A stretch of 64,000 nt of DNA from Bradyrhizobium sp. CSS354 (GTDB taxonomy: Bacteria > Pseudomonadota > Alphaproteobacteria > Rhizobiales > Xanthobacteraceae). Both the position numbers and the translations under genes were made by a program. The notes beneath the pieces are model-generated. The model was not told where the DNA came from. It saw nothing but the letters and a program-made list of their open reading frames with translations, and ran no database searches. The stretch is taken from assembly GCF_029051725.1 (NCBI RefSeq), contig NZ_JAACFU010000005.1:62001-126000 (forward strand), in the 5' to 3' direction. How positions within the stretch are numbered: the first letter of the stretch is position 1; each line of letters begins with the position of its first letter. Shown here one piece after another: positions 34,225 through 44,543 of this stretch.

Positions 34225-35313
34225 TCAAAATCCCCCGCGAAGAAGCGTCTGCAAATCGGCCTTGCCGAGATTGCCGAGCCCCAGCGTGTCGAGGGTTCGG
34301 CCGCCTTGCGCAAAATCCTCACCGCAGATTGCGCCACCGATGGCCAGGAATGCCTTGGCCAGCGGCGTAGCCACGCCCGCTAGGCCGGCGACGGAGACCA
34401 GCAGCGATAGCCCAAGCCGCAAATCTTCTCTCATGTAGCGGTGCTCGGTCAGCACAATCCGCTCGCGCCAGTCACCGGAATCGGTCAGCCGGTCATGCGA
34501 GCCGCGGCCATACATCCACATCTCGCCTTCCTTGGCATAATGATGGGCGAGCGGAAAATGCGGTGCGCCATATCCGAGCGCCTCACGGACAGCGATCCGT
34601 TCAGCGTCGAGCGCGTCGGTGACCCGGCGAATCGCGGCTTGCGTTCCTTCCTTGTGAATGTCCCACTTCTCGAAATGCTCGATCGGGCCTGCATTCATCA
34701 CGATCAGCGGCGGATGGATGATCGGACCTGCGTTCATCAACGCGCCTGAGAGAGCATCTCCGCACGGCTCGACCGCGTCGGGGAAAGCCTGCCCGATCAC
34801 CTCAAGTGCGCGCGGCGCCTGATCGAGCGGGAAAACGCCGACCGGCAGTCGCTTGGCGCGGATGGTGATCGCGACCTCGAACGGCCCGTGCTTGCGGGTC
34901 AGCCAGGGCAAGGTCCCGGTTTCGGCAAAGCTCGCCTTGGCGTGGTTGCCGGAATCCCGTGCAGCCCGGGCGAAGATCATCGAGCCGAACGTGGCCGGCG
35001 GCAGAAACACGACCTGTCCATCTCGCAGATGTGGAGCAAGCAGGCGCGCAATATCCGGCTGTGCGAAGGCGGGGGCAGGGCACAGGATCAGCTCGACGCC
35101 GCTGACGGCTTCGGCGATGCCGGTCGTGACCAGCGCGAGCTTGACGTCGTGAGAGCCGTTATGATCCTTCACCAGGATACGCGAGCCGGCGGCGCGATGT
35201 GCTGCGACCTGATCCGCGTCGCGGCGCCAGAGCCGGACCTCATGTCCCGACAGCGCAAAATCGCCCGCGGCCGCGAAAGAGCCGTTTCCCCCACCCAGAA
35301 CCGCAATCTTCAA
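34225..35313 (-). CDS. Octopine/opine-dehydrogenase-family oxidoreductase
   Basis: 362 aa. NAD(P)-binding start MKIAVLGGGNGSFAAAGDFA, then the octopine-dehydrogenase C-terminal domain with PIIHPPLIVMNAGPIEH and HHYAKEGEMWMYGRG. The family includes octopine, nopaline and tauropine dehydrogenases, which reduce an imine between an amino acid and a keto acid, as well as ketopantoate-reductase relatives. Overlaps the ligase gene by 4 bp. An imine-handling enzyme next to aryl-CoA genes is unusual; the substrate is unknown. Confidence 0.82.
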   Translation of the reverse strand: MKIAVLGGGNGSFAAAGDFALSGHEVRLWRRDADQVAAHRAAGSRILVKDHNGSHDVKLALVTTGIAEAVSGVELILCPAPAFAQPDIARLLAPHLRDGQVVFLPPATFGSMIFARAARDSGNHAKASFAETGTLPWLTRKHGPFEVAITIRAKRLPVGVFPLDQAPRALEVIGQAFPDAVEPCGDALSGALMNAGPIIHPPLIVMNAGPIEHFEKWDIHKEGTQAAIRRVTDALDAERIAVREALGYGAPHFPLAHHYAKEGEMWMYGRGSHDRLTDSGDWRERIVLTEHRYMREDLRLGLSLLVSVAGLAGVATPLAKAFLAIGGAICGEDFAQGGRTLDTLGLGNLGKADLQTLLRGGF

Positions 35314-36833
35314 GATGCTTCTCCTTGCGCGCGCGATTGCGCATCAAGCTGCTTCAGCAGGAAATGCTGGACCTTGCCCAGCGCCGTGCGCGGCAGGTCG
35401 GTGACGAAAACGATGTCACGCGGAACCTTGTAGCGGGCGAGTTGTCCCTGGAGATGCACTTTCAACGCGTCTGCTTCCAGTCGAGCGCCGGATCGCCGGA
35501 TCACGTAGGCGATGGGCACCTCGTCCCAACGTGGATCGGGCCGGCCGATCACCGCGCATTCGCTGACATCCGGGTGTTCGAGCAGGACGCGTTCGACCTC
35601 CGCCGGATAGACGTTCTCGCCGCCGGAAATGATCATGTTCTTCTTGCGGTCGCGCACCCAGAAATAGCCGTCCGCGTCGCACAGGCCGATATCGCCGGTA
35701 CGATACCAGCCGTCGTGCAGCGCATCGCGCGTGGCGTCCGCATTGCCCCAATATTCGAAGAACACGTTGGGCCCGCGCACCGCGATCTCTCCCGGCGCGC
35801 CCGCCGGCACCTCGCTGCCGGCCGGATCAATCACTTTCGCTTCGCAGCACAGGCCGGCAAGTCCAGTCGATCCCGCACGAGAGAGATCGCCACCAAGCCG
35901 GGTGTAGACCGCAATCGGGCAAGTTTCCGTCGAGCCGTAGACCTGAAGCACCGGGACGCCACGCGCGACGAAGCGGTCGATCAGATGCGGCGGCACGATG
36001 GTCGAGCCGGTCGCGACGGCTTTGAGCGACGAAAGGTCGGTCGTGGTCCAGGCGGGATGCTCGCTTACGGCTTGGATGATTGCCGGCACCATCACGGTCA
36101 AGGTTGGCCGCTCCCGTTCGATGGCTGCAAGCGCGGTGTCCGGCGTGAAGCGTGCGTGAACCGTGACCATCGCGCCCAGCTGGAGCGCCGCCGTGGTCTG
36201 GATGTTGAGGCCACCGACGTGGAAGAACGGCAGCAGCGTCAACACGTGGTCGTCGGACGTCATGTTGTGCATGTGCTGGCTCATGACGCCGTTCCAGAAC
36301 AATGCCTCCTGGCGCAGCACCGCGCCTTTGGGCCGGCCGGTCGTTCCTGACGTGTAGACAATGAGGAGCGGGCAGGAGAGATCAGTGTGCGGGTTGCGGC
36401 CGGTGCCCTCGCTACGGGCCAACAGACTTTCGAGCGTCATGCCGCGGGGCGGCTCGAAATCGAGCCCGACAACAGCAGTCCCGTGAAGCTCGGCGAGGAT
36501 CCCCTCGAATGCCTGCTCGAGTACCAAAACCTTGGCGCCGGCATCGGTGAGAATGAAAAGCTGCTCGGCGATAGCCAGCCGCCAGTTCAGGGGCACCAGC
36601 ATCGCGCCGAGCCGCGCGCAGGCATAGAGCAGAACCAGATAGTCCGGCCGGTTCAGACTGAGGATCGCAACGCGGTCGCCCCGGCCGACGCCGAGCTCCT
36701 GCTTCAATGTCGCCGCCGTGCGTTCGATGCGCGCAGCGAACGCCGCATAGCTCAACCGTTCGCCTTCGAAGGCAATGGCTGTCTTGTCTGGCGCGAACGC
36801 CGCGTTGCGATCGATCAGACTACAGAGGTCCAC
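35310..36833 (-). CDS. AMP-forming acyl-CoA synthetase
   Basis: 507 aa. ANL superfamily: P-loop VYTSGTTGRPKG (residues 159-170), A5-type VYGSTETCP, adenylate motif YRTGDIG, hinge DRKKNMIISGGENVYPAEVE, and C-terminal catalytic Lys in PRTALGKVQH. Activates a fatty or aryl acid to the CoA thioester. Middle gene of the five-gene operon. The specificity pocket cannot be read reliably. Confidence 0.88.
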   Translation of the reverse strand: MDLCSLIDRNAAFAPDKTAIAFEGERLSYAAFAARIERTAATLKQELGVGRGDRVAILSLNRPDYLVLLYACARLGAMLVPLNWRLAIAEQLFILTDAGAKVLVLEQAFEGILAELHGTAVVGLDFEPPRGMTLESLLARSEGTGRNPHTDLSCPLLIVYTSGTTGRPKGAVLRQEALFWNGVMSQHMHNMTSDDHVLTLLPFFHVGGLNIQTTAALQLGAMVTVHARFTPDTALAAIERERPTLTVMVPAIIQAVSEHPAWTTTDLSSLKAVATGSTIVPPHLIDRFVARGVPVLQVYGSTETCPIAVYTRLGGDLSRAGSTGLAGLCCEAKVIDPAGSEVPAGAPGEIAVRGPNVFFEYWGNADATRDALHDGWYRTGDIGLCDADGYFWVRDRKKNMIISGGENVYPAEVERVLLEHPDVSECAVIGRPDPRWDEVPIAYVIRRSGARLEADALKVHLQGQLARYKVPRDIVFVTDLPRTALGKVQHFLLKQLDAQSRAQGEAS

Positions 36834-36835
36834 CG

Positions 36836-38125
36836 TCAGTCGTCCGTTTCGCCGGCCTCGTACAGCGCCTCGCGCCCGATCCGGTCGAGGCAGAGCTCGG
36901 CTGTCCAGGGCAACATCAGCGAGCCGCAGCGGCTGTCGCGATAGATGCGCTCGAGCGGCAGCGAGCGGAGCATGGCCTGACCGCCGCAGGTGCGGATCGC
37001 GAGCGCGGCGAGCTCATTGGCGCCTTCCATCACCGAATATTGCGCGGCATAGGCGCGCAGCACCTGCTCCTTACTAGGATTGGCGCGCGCCTCGGTGACC
37101 GCCTGGAACCAGATCGCCTTGATCTGCTCGAGCTTGATCTGCATCTGCGCGACCGCAATCTGCTTGGTCGGATACATCCTGCGCTTGACCGGCGGCATGC
37201 CCGGTACTTCGCCGCGCAGATAGCGCACGGTGAAGTCATAGGCGGCTTGCGCAAGGCCCATATAGGTCGGCGACAGCGTCAGGAACATGTGCGGCCAGCG
37301 CATGGCGGCCTGGAAATAGACGCCCCGCGGCATCAGCGCCGAATCTGCCGGCACGAACACGTCCTTGAACAGCAGCGTGCGCGAGACCGTTCCGCGCATG
37401 CCGAGCGGATCCCAATCACCGACGACCGAGACGCCTTCCGATTTTGCAGGGATGGCGAGGTAAAGCGTATTGCGGCGCGAAGCCTTCTCGCCTTCCTCGA
37501 TCTCGGTGCAGAGAACGCCGTAATAGTCCGCATGGCCGGAGAGTGATGCAAAGATCTTTTTGCCGTTCACGATCCAGCCGCCGGCGACCGGCCTTGCTTC
37601 CGTGCCGAAAGCGACGCCGCCTGCCGCTGCCGCACCGCCCTCCGAGAACGGCTGCGAATAGATCGCGCCGTCCTCGACGATACGCTTGTAGTGGACTGCA
37701 CGTCGCCCCTCGTGCTCGGCGCGGGTCTCTGCATCCATGTCGAGATCGTCGGCGAGCGGGCCCGACCACAGCGTCGAGCAGACGTGCATGTTCCAAGTGA
37801 GCGCAGTCGCGCCGCAATAGCGGCCGATTTCGGCTGCCGCCAGTGCGTAAGTTTGATAATTCGCCCCGAGCCCGCCATGCTTCTTGGGGACGGCAATGCC
37901 GAGCAAGCCGACGCGATGCAGGTCGCGATAATTCTCCGAGGGGAAGATCGCCTCGCGGTCGTAAGTCGCGGCGCGGCCAGCGAACACGCTCTGGCCGATC
38001 TCGCGCGCGCGCGCGATGATGCCGGCCTGCTCGTCGCTCAGTCGGAATGCAACGGGATCGAAGATCGGCGCATCCAGCGCGACCTTGTCAGTCGCGCCGA
38101 TGTTCTTGCTGACTTGCATGGTCAT
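36836..38125 (-). CDS. Acyl-CoA dehydrogenase family protein
   Basis: 429 aa, FAD-dependent. N-terminal helices (LSDEQAGIIARAREIGQ), the FAD/substrate motif YSQPFSEGGAAAAGGVAFG, WIVNGKKIFASLSGHADYY, GMRGTVSRTLLFKDVFVP, and the C-terminal IRTCGGQAMLRSLPLERIYRD. Introduces a 2,3 double bond in a CoA thioester or acts as an oxidase relative. Starts 3 bp before the ligase gene ends. ATG 38125 with AGGA upstream. Confidence 0.88.
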   Translation of the reverse strand: MTMQVSKNIGATDKVALDAPIFDPVAFRLSDEQAGIIARAREIGQSVFAGRAATYDREAIFPSENYRDLHRVGLLGIAVPKKHGGLGANYQTYALAAAEIGRYCGATALTWNMHVCSTLWSGPLADDLDMDAETRAEHEGRRAVHYKRIVEDGAIYSQPFSEGGAAAAGGVAFGTEARPVAGGWIVNGKKIFASLSGHADYYGVLCTEIEEGEKASRRNTLYLAIPAKSEGVSVVGDWDPLGMRGTVSRTLLFKDVFVPADSALMPRGVYFQAAMRWPHMFLTLSPTYMGLAQAAYDFTVRYLRGEVPGMPPVKRRMYPTKQIAVAQMQIKLEQIKAIWFQAVTEARANPSKEQVLRAYAAQYSVMEGANELAALAIRTCGGQAMLRSLPLERIYRDSRCGSLMLPWTAELCLDRIGREALYEAGETDD

Positions 38126-38137
38126 TGCGCAGTCATC

Positions 38138-38953
38138 CTACGTTTTTGTCGCGACGGAATTCAGGAAGCGGCCGAGGACCTCGTCAAAGGCATCGGGGCG
38201 TTCGAGGTTGGCGAGATGGCCGACAGAGCCGAGTTCGACATATTCCGCGGAAGGAATGTAGGTCGCCGTCTTCGCCATCATTGGCGCTGGCGCGTTGTTG
38301 TCCTTGGAGCCGGACAGCAGCAGCGTCGGTATGGAAATATCCTTGAGGGTGCTGCGCTGGTCGAAGCCGATCAAGGCCAGCATCATGGCGCGATAGCTCG
38401 CCTCGGGCACGCTTGCCATGCACTCGCGTGCAAGCTCCATTCCCTTGGGATCAGGATCGTCGCCCACCAGTTCCTTCACCAGAGAGGGCGCCAGCGACTT
38501 CATCGTTTCGCCGCGATCGAGCGGCCCGAGCCGTGCGGCGATAAACGATTTCTGCCAATCGCCGTCGGCCTTGCCGAAGGCCGGGCTGGTCTGCGCCAGC
38601 ACGACCGCGCGCGCCAGTTTCGGGGATTGCACCAGCCATTTCTGGACGATCATGCCGCCGATGGAATGGCCGACCAGAATGGGCTTGTTCGCACCAAGCT
38701 GCTCGATGAAGCGCTGAAGCGCATCCGCCAGGGCAGGGATGCTGACGCTGGGGAGCGGTGCCGATCCACCATAGCCCGGCATGTCCCATGCAATCGCGTG
38801 GAAGCGGTCGCCGAATGTGGCAAGCTGCTGCCGCCAGGCCCGTGCCGCACCGCCGATGCCATGCAGGAAAATCAGAGGTGTCCCGCCCGGATCGCCCGCG
38901 GCTTCATAGGCGAAGCGGCCGTCCTTTGTTATCATGGGCGCAGGCTGCGACAC
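38138..38953 (-). CDS. Alpha/beta hydrolase
   Basis: 271 aa from GTG 38953 (AAAGGA upstream). LIFLHGIGGAARAWRQQ oxyanion region, nucleophile Ser97 in VGHSIGG, and a late GSVGHLANLERPD with the His. Family includes ring-cleavage-product hydrolases, 3-oxoadipate enol-lactonases and haloperoxidase relatives. First gene of the operon; its promoter region shares two MarR-type sites with the divergent SDR gene. A role in hydrolysing a ring-opened intermediate is inferred. Confidence 0.82.
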   Translation of the reverse strand: MSQPAPMITKDGRFAYEAAGDPGGTPLIFLHGIGGAARAWRQQLATFGDRFHAIAWDMPGYGGSAPLPSVSIPALADALQRFIEQLGANKPILVGHSIGGMIVQKWLVQSPKLARAVVLAQTSPAFGKADGDWQKSFIAARLGPLDRGETMKSLAPSLVKELVGDDPDPKGMELARECMASVPEASYRAMMLALIGFDQRSTLKDISIPTLLLSGSKDNNAPAPMMAKTATYIPSAEYVELGSVGHLANLERPDAFDEVLGRFLNSVATKT

Positions 38954-39014
38954 GCGACATCCTTTTGCTCGGCCCTTCGATGCTAACAGGCCTGTGAGGG
39001 ATGGGAAGAGATAA

Positions 39015-39028
39015 TTTTATACTTAAAG
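39015..39028. promoter_or_regulatory. MarR-type operator candidate (site 1)
   Basis: TTTTATACTTAAAG: arms TTTA/TAAA around TACT. Lies in the 194-bp divergent gap between the hydrolase operon and the SDR gene. Confidence 0.5.
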
Positions 39029-39092
39029 CAATTTTCAGGCCGTCTTCTGCCTACGGCGCTGCGGGTCGAAGTGGAGGCTTGTTTGCAAAAGG

Positions 39093-39106
39093 TTGAAGGT
39101 TAAAAT
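39093..39106. promoter_or_regulatory. MarR-type operator candidate (site 2)
   Basis: TTGAAGGTTAAAAT, 42 bp before the SDR start, is an imperfect member of the same TTTAxxxxTAAA family. Confidence 0.45.
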
Positions 39107-39147
39107 ATATCGAGAGAGCGATCAGCAGAATGCAAGGAAGCCAGCGC

Positions 39148-39909
39148 ATGTCCGGATTACCGCATTCGCCGCACGCGCTGGTGACCGGTGGCGGTCGCGG
39201 CATTGGTCGCGCCATCGCAGCAGCGCTCGTCGAGGCCGGTGCCACGGTGACCGTCCTCGGGCGGAACGCTGCGACGCTTGAAGAGGCTGTCGGCGCAGGG
39301 GCAGCGCATTTTGCGGCCATCGCCGACGTCTCCGACGAAACCTCATTGAAAGTCGCCATCGCTCAAGCGAGTGCGCGGCAGCCGATCGATATTCTGATCG
39401 CCAACGCGGGAAGTGCCGAGTCGGCGCCGTTCGCCAAATCCGACAGCGCCCTGTTCGCGCGCATGATGGACGTCAATTTCATGGGCGTGGTCCATGCTGT
39501 CAGCGCTGTGCTGCCAGGGATGAAGGATCGTCCCTATGGCCGTATCGTCGCGATCGCGTCGACGGCGGGGCTCAAGGGATATGCCTATGTCAGCGCGTAC
39601 ACCGCGGCCAAGCACGCTGTGGTCGGTCTCGTGCGGTCCCTTGCACTCGAGATGGCTGGCAGCAACGTGACCATCAACGCAGTGTGTCCCGGTTTCACCG
39701 ACACGGATCTCGTTGCCGGCAGTATCGAGAACATCATGAAAAAGACGGGGCGTAGCCGCGAGCAGGCCATTGCCGAGCTCGCGAAACATAATCCGCAAGG
39801 GCGATTGATCTCTCCACAACAGGTCGCGGATGCCGTGCTCTGGCTGTGCGGCGAGGGCGCCGGCGCAATCACCGGGCAGGCAATCGCTGTTGCCGGTGGT
39901 GAGATTTAG
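39148..39909 (+). CDS. Short-chain dehydrogenase/reductase
   Basis: 253 aa from ATG 39148, chosen because AAGGAAG lies 7-8 bases upstream and an earlier ATG (39130) has none. Rossmann TGGGRGIG (13-20), catalytic Ser138, Tyr151 and Lys155 (YTAAK), NAG motif (ANAG). Resembles 3-oxoacyl-ACP/acyl-CoA reductases and 3-hydroxyacyl-CoA dehydrogenases. Followed by the enoyl-CoA hydratase 43 bp away. Confidence 0.88.
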   Translation: MSGLPHSPHALVTGGGRGIGRAIAAALVEAGATVTVLGRNAATLEEAVGAGAAHFAAIADVSDETSLKVAIAQASARQPIDILIANAGSAESAPFAKSDSALFARMMDVNFMGVVHAVSAVLPGMKDRPYGRIVAIASTAGLKGYAYVSAYTAAKHAVVGLVRSLALEMAGSNVTINAVCPGFTDTDLVAGSIENIMKKTGRSREQAIAELAKHNPQGRLISPQQVADAVLWLCGEGAGAITGQAIAVAGGEI

Positions 39910-39952
39910 CGCGCATGGCAAAGGCGCGGAACGAGGAAGCCAAGGAGATCGC

Positions 39953-40789
39953 ATGAGCAGACCAGCCAATCCCGTGACCTTACCGCTTGCGGACTATTCG
40001 CCGCAGCACTTCCTGCTGGCCGTCGTCGAGGGTGTTGCAACCGTGACGCTCAATCGTCCGGAACGGAAGAATCCGTTGACCTTCGAGAGCTATCGCGAAC
40101 TCACCGATTTCTTTCGCGCCTGCGCGTTCGACGACGCGGTCAAGTGCATCGTCGTCACGGGTGCCGGTGCCAATTTCTCGTCCGGCGGCGATGTGTTCGA
40201 GATCATCGGTCCGCTCGTGAAGATGGACACCAAGGGGCTGACGGCGTTTACGCGGATGACCGGTGACCTCGTCAAGGCGATGCGGGCATGTCCGCAGCCG
40301 ATCGTTGCTGCGGTCGAAGGCATTTGCGCCGGCGCGGGCGCGATCATCGCCATGGCGTCGGACATGCGGCTTGCTGCCAGCGGGGCCAAGGTTGCATTCC
40401 TCTTCAACAAGGTGGGCCTTGCCGGTTGTGACATGGGCGCCTGCGCGATCCTGCCGCGGATCATCGGACAGTCCCGCGCTTCCGAGTTGCTCTATACCGG
40501 CCGGTTCATGACCGCGGAGGAGGGCGAGCGCTGGGGCTTCTTCAGCCGCCTCGTCACGCCGGAGCAGGTGCTGCCCCAAGCGCAAGTGCTGGCCAGGCAA
40601 ATCGCGGAAGGACCGACCTTCGCCAACACCATGACCAAGCGGATGCTGGCCATGGAATGGGCGATGTCGGTCGAGGAGGCGATCGAGGCGGAAGCCGTTG
40701 CTCAAGCGCTGTGCATGACGACGGCCGATTTCGAGCGGGCCTTCGAGGCCTTTGCCAACAAGGTCAAGCCGGTCTTCAGGGGCGACTAA
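39953..40789 (+). CDS. Enoyl-CoA hydratase/isomerase family protein
   Basis: 278 aa from ATG 39953 with AAGGAG upstream. Crotonase fold: oxyanion holes in [12 protein letters not shown] and [16 protein letters not shown], then [20 protein letters not shown] and [13 protein letters not shown]. Hydrates or isomerises a CoA thioester. Sits between the SDR and the bifunctional hydroxylase gene, consistent with beta-oxidation-like steps after ring dearomatisation. Confidence 0.88.
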   Translation: MSRPANPVTLPLADYSPQHFLLAVVEGVATVTLNRPERKNPLTFESYRELTDFFRACAFDDAVKCIVVTGAGANFSSGGDVFEIIGPLVKMDTKGLTAFTRMTGDLVKAMRACPQPIVAAVEGICAGAGAIIAMASDMRLAASGAKVAFLFNKVGLAGCDMGACAILPRIIGQSRASELLYTGRFMTAEEGERWGFFSRLVTPEQVLPQAQVLARQIAEGPTFANTMTKRMLAMEWAMSVEEAIEAEAVAQALCMTTADFERAFEAFANKVKPVFRGD

Positions 40790-40835
40790 GCCGGGCTTTG
40801 TCGGCAGCCCGCCGCAATCGGGACTTGCGCGCAAT

Positions 40836-40853
40836 TATTTTAGGCTTAAAATA
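40836..40853. promoter_or_regulatory. MarR-type operator (best palindrome)
   Basis: TATTTTAGGCTTAAAATA: perfect 7-bp arms (TATTTTA/TAAAATA) around GGCT, 30 bp before the start of the bifunctional monooxygenase gene. The strongest of the set. Confidence 0.7.
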
Positions 40854-40883
40854 GTTTCGCCGGGTTGAATTGGCGAGGCTCCC

Positions 40884-43235
40884 ATGAAAGTCGCGATCAT
40901 CGGTGGCGGACCTGCGGGTCTCTACGCTGCAATCCTGCTTAAGAAGCAGCGGCCGGGCGCCGAGATCGCGGTGTACGAGCGCAACCGCGCCGACGACACC
41001 TTCGGCTTTGGCGTGGTGTTCTCGGACGCCACGCTCGATAATTTCGAGAAGCACGACCTTCCGAGCTATCGCCGCATCACCCAGGAATTCGCCTACTGGG
41101 ACGACATCGCCGTGCACTTCCGCGGAACGGTCCATCGGGTCGGCGGCAATGGCTTTTGTGGCTGCTCGCGGCAGAAGCTGCTCCTGATCCTCCAGGCGCG
41201 CGCGCGAGAACTGGGCGTCGTCCTGAATTTTGAAGCGGACGTCGAGGACGAATCCCGCTTCGCCGACGCCGATCTGATCCTGGTCGCGGACGGCATCAAC
41301 AGCCGCTTCCGCGACAAATACGTCGATCATTTCGCGCCGGAAGTCGACCTCCGTGCCAACAAGTTCGCCTGGATGGGCTCGACCAGGCCGCTGGATGCCT
41401 TCACCTTCATCTTCCAGGAGACGGAGTGGGGGCCGTTCATCGCCCATGCCTATCAATATGAAGCCGGGCACTCGACCTGGATTTTCGAGACCGATCCGGA
41501 GACGTTCGAACGCGCCGGGCTGACGGGCCTGAGCGAGATCCAGTCCGCTGCGCGAATGGCCGAGATCTTCGGCTGGTTCCTCGATGGGCATCAACTGCTC
41601 ACCAATCGCTCGACGTGGCGCAATTTCCCGATGATCCGAAGCAAGCGCTGGGTCAAGGACAACATGGTTCTGCTCGGCGACGCCAAGGCGAGCGCGCATT
41701 TCTCGATCGGCTCGGGGACCAAGCTCGCGATGGAAGACGCGATCGCACTCGCCGAGGCGATGGAAAAGGCGCCCAGCATCAAGGCGGCGCTGGATCTCTA
41801 TGAGCACGGCCGCCGCGAAGAGGTCGAGAAGACGCAGCACGCCGCCGACGTCTCGCTGGTCTGGTTCGAGCATGTCGACCGCTTCTGGGATTTCGATCCT
41901 GTGCAGTTCGCCTTCGGCGTGATGACGCGCTCGAAGGCGATCACCTATGACAATCTGAAGCTTCGCGCCCCCGACTTCGTGGCGGAGGTCGAAACATCGT
42001 TTGCCAAGCGTGTTCGTGACAGCGGTTTCGACGTCGACACCAAGAAGCCGATGGTGCCGCTGTTCCAGCCCTTCCGGCTACGCGAGATGGAGATCGCCAA
42101 TCGCGCCGTGGTGTCGCCGATGTGCATGTATTCGGCGAAGGAGGGCGTGCCGACCGATTTCCACCTGGTGCATTACGGCTCGCGCGCGATCGGCGGCGCC
42201 GGCCTGATCTTCACGGAGATGACCTGCGTTGCCCGCGACGCCCGCATCACGCCGGGCTGCACAGGATTGTGGAACGACGAGCAGGAGGCGTCCTGGCGGC
42301 GCATCGTTGATTTCGTCCATGCCAATTCAGCCGCAAAAATCTGCCTGCAACTGGGGCACGCCGGGCGTAAGGGGGCGACCAAGCTGATGTGGGACGGCAT
42401 GGACCGTCCGCTGGACGAAGGCGGCTGGGAGGTGTTTTCCGCATCGCCGCTGCCCTATTTCCCCGACAGCCAGGTTCCGCGCGAGCTCGATCGCGCCGGC
42501 ATGAACGCAGTGAGAGATGCTTTCGTCGCGGCGGCCGAGCGCGGCGAGCGCTGCGGCTTCGACATGCTCGAACTGCACTGCGCCCACGGCTATCTGCTTG
42601 CGAGCTTCATCTCGCCGCTGACGAACACTCGCACGGATGACTATGGCGGCTCGTTGGTCAATCGCCTGCGCTTCCCGCTCGAAATCTTCGAGGCACTGCG
42701 GGCCGCGTGGCCGTCGCACAAGCCGATGTCTGTGCGCATTTCCGCGACCGACTGGGCCGAGGGCGGCATCGGCGGCGACGATGCGGTGGCGATCGCGCGC
42801 GCGTTTGCCGAAGCCGGCGTCGATCTCGTCGACGTCTCGACCGGACAGACCGTGCGCGATGCGCAGCCGATCTACGGGCGCATGTTCCAGACGCCGTTCT
42901 CCGACCAGGTCCGCAATGAGGCGCGCGTGGCCACGATGTGTGTCGGCAACATCACGACGGCTGACCAGGCCAACACCATCCTGGCTGCCGGCCGGGCGGA
43001 CCTCGTCGCGCTCGGGCGGCCGCATCTGGTCGATCCCTCCTTCACCATGAGGGCGGCGGCCTGGTACGGGGCGGACGACACGTTCTGTCCTCCGCAATAT
43101 CTTCCCGGAAAAGATCAGATTTTCCGCAACAGCGTGCGCGACCGGCAGGATCTCGAGGAGCTGAGAATTAAGGCTAAGCCCAAGACCCGGGCCGAGCTCA
43201 AGGCGGAGGCGACAAAGCCGCTTGCGGCGGAGTGA
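40884..43235 (+). CDS. Bifunctional aryl-CoA monooxygenase/old-yellow-enzyme reductase (2-aminobenzoyl-CoA or salicylyl-CoA type)
   Basis: 783 aa. Residues 1-385: FAD monooxygenase, [35 protein letters not shown], and [18 protein letters not shown]. Residues 390-760: OYE-like barrel, [57 protein letters not shown], and [16 protein letters not shown]. The same two-domain fusion is known from 2-aminobenzoyl-CoA monooxygenase/reductase (Azoarcus evansii); databases call it salicylyl-CoA 5-hydroxylase. It hydroxylates and then reduces the ring of an aryl-CoA. With a nearby aryl-CoA ligase (47117) this marks the core of an aerobic CoA route. Confidence 0.88.
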   Translation: MKVAIIGGGPAGLYAAILLKKQRPGAEIAVYERNRADDTFGFGVVFSDATLDNFEKHDLPSYRRITQEFAYWDDIAVHFRGTVHRVGGNGFCGCSRQKLLLILQARARELGVVLNFEADVEDESRFADADLILVADGINSRFRDKYVDHFAPEVDLRANKFAWMGSTRPLDAFTFIFQETEWGPFIAHAYQYEAGHSTWIFETDPETFERAGLTGLSEIQSAARMAEIFGWFLDGHQLLTNRSTWRNFPMIRSKRWVKDNMVLLGDAKASAHFSIGSGTKLAMEDAIALAEAMEKAPSIKAALDLYEHGRREEVEKTQHAADVSLVWFEHVDRFWDFDPVQFAFGVMTRSKAITYDNLKLRAPDFVAEVETSFAKRVRDSGFDVDTKKPMVPLFQPFRLREMEIANRAVVSPMCMYSAKEGVPTDFHLVHYGSRAIGGAGLIFTEMTCVARDARITPGCTGLWNDEQEASWRRIVDFVHANSAAKICLQLGHAGRKGATKLMWDGMDRPLDEGGWEVFSASPLPYFPDSQVPRELDRAGMNAVRDAFVAAAERGERCGFDMLELHCAHGYLLASFISPLTNTRTDDYGGSLVNRLRFPLEIFEALRAAWPSHKPMSVRISATDWAEGGIGGDDAVAIARAFAEAGVDLVDVSTGQTVRDAQPIYGRMFQTPFSDQVRNEARVATMCVGNITTADQANTILAAGRADLVALGRPHLVDPSFTMRAAAWYGADDTFCPPQYLPGKDQIFRNSVRDRQDLEELRIKAKPKTRAELKAEATKPLAAE

Positions 43236-43290
43236 CCGCCCGTGCGAATTTGGCCGCATTGCCTGGTGTGTACCGAGTGGAGTGAGGGCG

Positions 43291-44541
43291 ATGAAGGCGA
43301 TTATCGTCGGTGGCGGTATCGGTGGTCTCACCACCGCATTGATGCTGCGCTCGCGGGGCCTCGCTTGCGAGATTTTCGAGCAGTCTGACACCATCCGCGA
43401 GCTTGGCGTTGGCATCAACACGCTGCCGCATGCCATGCGCGAGCTGGCAGGTCTCGGTCTGCTCCAGCAGCTTGACGATGTCGCGATCCGCACCGACCAG
43501 CTCTATTACCTCAACCGCCACGGCCAGGAAGTCTGGCGCGAGGCCCGCGGCATCGACGCCGGCCACGATGTGCCGCAATTCTCGATCCACCGCGGCCGCC
43601 TTCAAGGCGTCATCCATCGGGCGGTCGAGGAGCGGCTCGGGCCGGAGGCCATCCACACCGGCTGCCGCCTCGGCGCCTTCACGCAGGACGAGGGCGGCGT
43701 CACCGCTTACTTCTTCGACCGCTCAGGCGCACACATCCATACTGCGCGCGGCGACATTCTGATTGGTGCCGACGGCATCCATTCGCGGGTCCGTGACACG
43801 CTATTCCCGAGCGAGGGGCCGCCATGCTGGAACGGCCTGATGCTGTGGCGCGGTGCGCGGGATTGGCCGCTGTTCCTCACCGGCAAATCGATGATCGTCG
43901 CCGGCGGCCTCAACGCCAAGGTGGTGATCTATCCCATTGCGGAGGGATCGAGCCCGGCGAGCCGTCTCACCAATTGGGCGGTGCTGGTGAAGGTCGGCGA
44001 GGGCAATGCCCCGCCGCCGCGCAAGGAAGACTGGTCGCGGCCGGGCCGGCGCGAGGAGCTGATGCCGCATGTGGCGCGCTTTTCGGTGCCTTACGTCGAC
44101 GTGAAGAGCCTGATCTCGGCCACGCCCGAGTTCTACGAATATCCGACCTGCGACCGCGATCCGTTGCCCTATTGGTCGTCGGGCAGAGTCACGCTGCTCG
44201 GCGATGCCGCGCATCCGATGTATCCGGTTGGCTCCAATGGCGCCTCGCAGGCCATCCTCGATGCACGCTGCCTCGCCGACGCGCTGGTGCGCGCCGAGCA
44301 TCCGCGCCAGGCGCTGCTTGAATACGAGAAGAAGCGCCTGCCCATGACCGCGGACATCATCCGGTCCAACCGGCGCGGCGGCCCCGAGGGCGTCATCGAC
44401 GCTGTCGAGCAGCTCGCGCCTGATGGTTTCGATAATGTCGACAACGTGCTGAGCTATTCCCAGCGCGAAGCCATCGTGCGCGGCTATGCCACCAAGGCCG
44501 GCTTCGCCGCAGTGCCGGGACTTGCGGCGGTGCGGGCGTGA
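43291..44541 (+). CDS. FAD-dependent monooxygenase (PhzS-like)
   Basis: 416 aa. AIIVGGGIGGLTTALMLRS (residues 3-21), IGADGIHSRVRD (about 165), VTLLGDAAHPMYPVGSNGASQ (about 306). Resembles 5-methylphenazine-1-carboxylate hydroxylase-like group A flavoenzymes. Follows the bifunctional enzyme gene by 55 bp and may hydroxylate a further aromatic intermediate. ATG 43291 supported by a GAGG upstream. Confidence 0.85.
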   Translation: MKAIIVGGGIGGLTTALMLRSRGLACEIFEQSDTIRELGVGINTLPHAMRELAGLGLLQQLDDVAIRTDQLYYLNRHGQEVWREARGIDAGHDVPQFSIHRGRLQGVIHRAVEERLGPEAIHTGCRLGAFTQDEGGVTAYFFDRSGAHIHTARGDILIGADGIHSRVRDTLFPSEGPPCWNGLMLWRGARDWPLFLTGKSMIVAGGLNAKVVIYPIAEGSSPASRLTNWAVLVKVGEGNAPPPRKEDWSRPGRREELMPHVARFSVPYVDVKSLISATPEFYEYPTCDRDPLPYWSSGRVTLLGDAAHPMYPVGSNGASQAILDARCLADALVRAEHPRQALLEYEKKRLPMTADIIRSNRRGGPEGVIDAVEQLAPDGFDNVDNVLSYSQREAIVRGYATKAGFAAVPGLAAVRA

Positions 44542-44543
44542 AT

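Noticed and set aside
40776..41873. Minus-strand frame of 365 aa within the bifunctional hydroxylase gene
   Set aside because: Antisense shadow; no start signal and no conserved motif.
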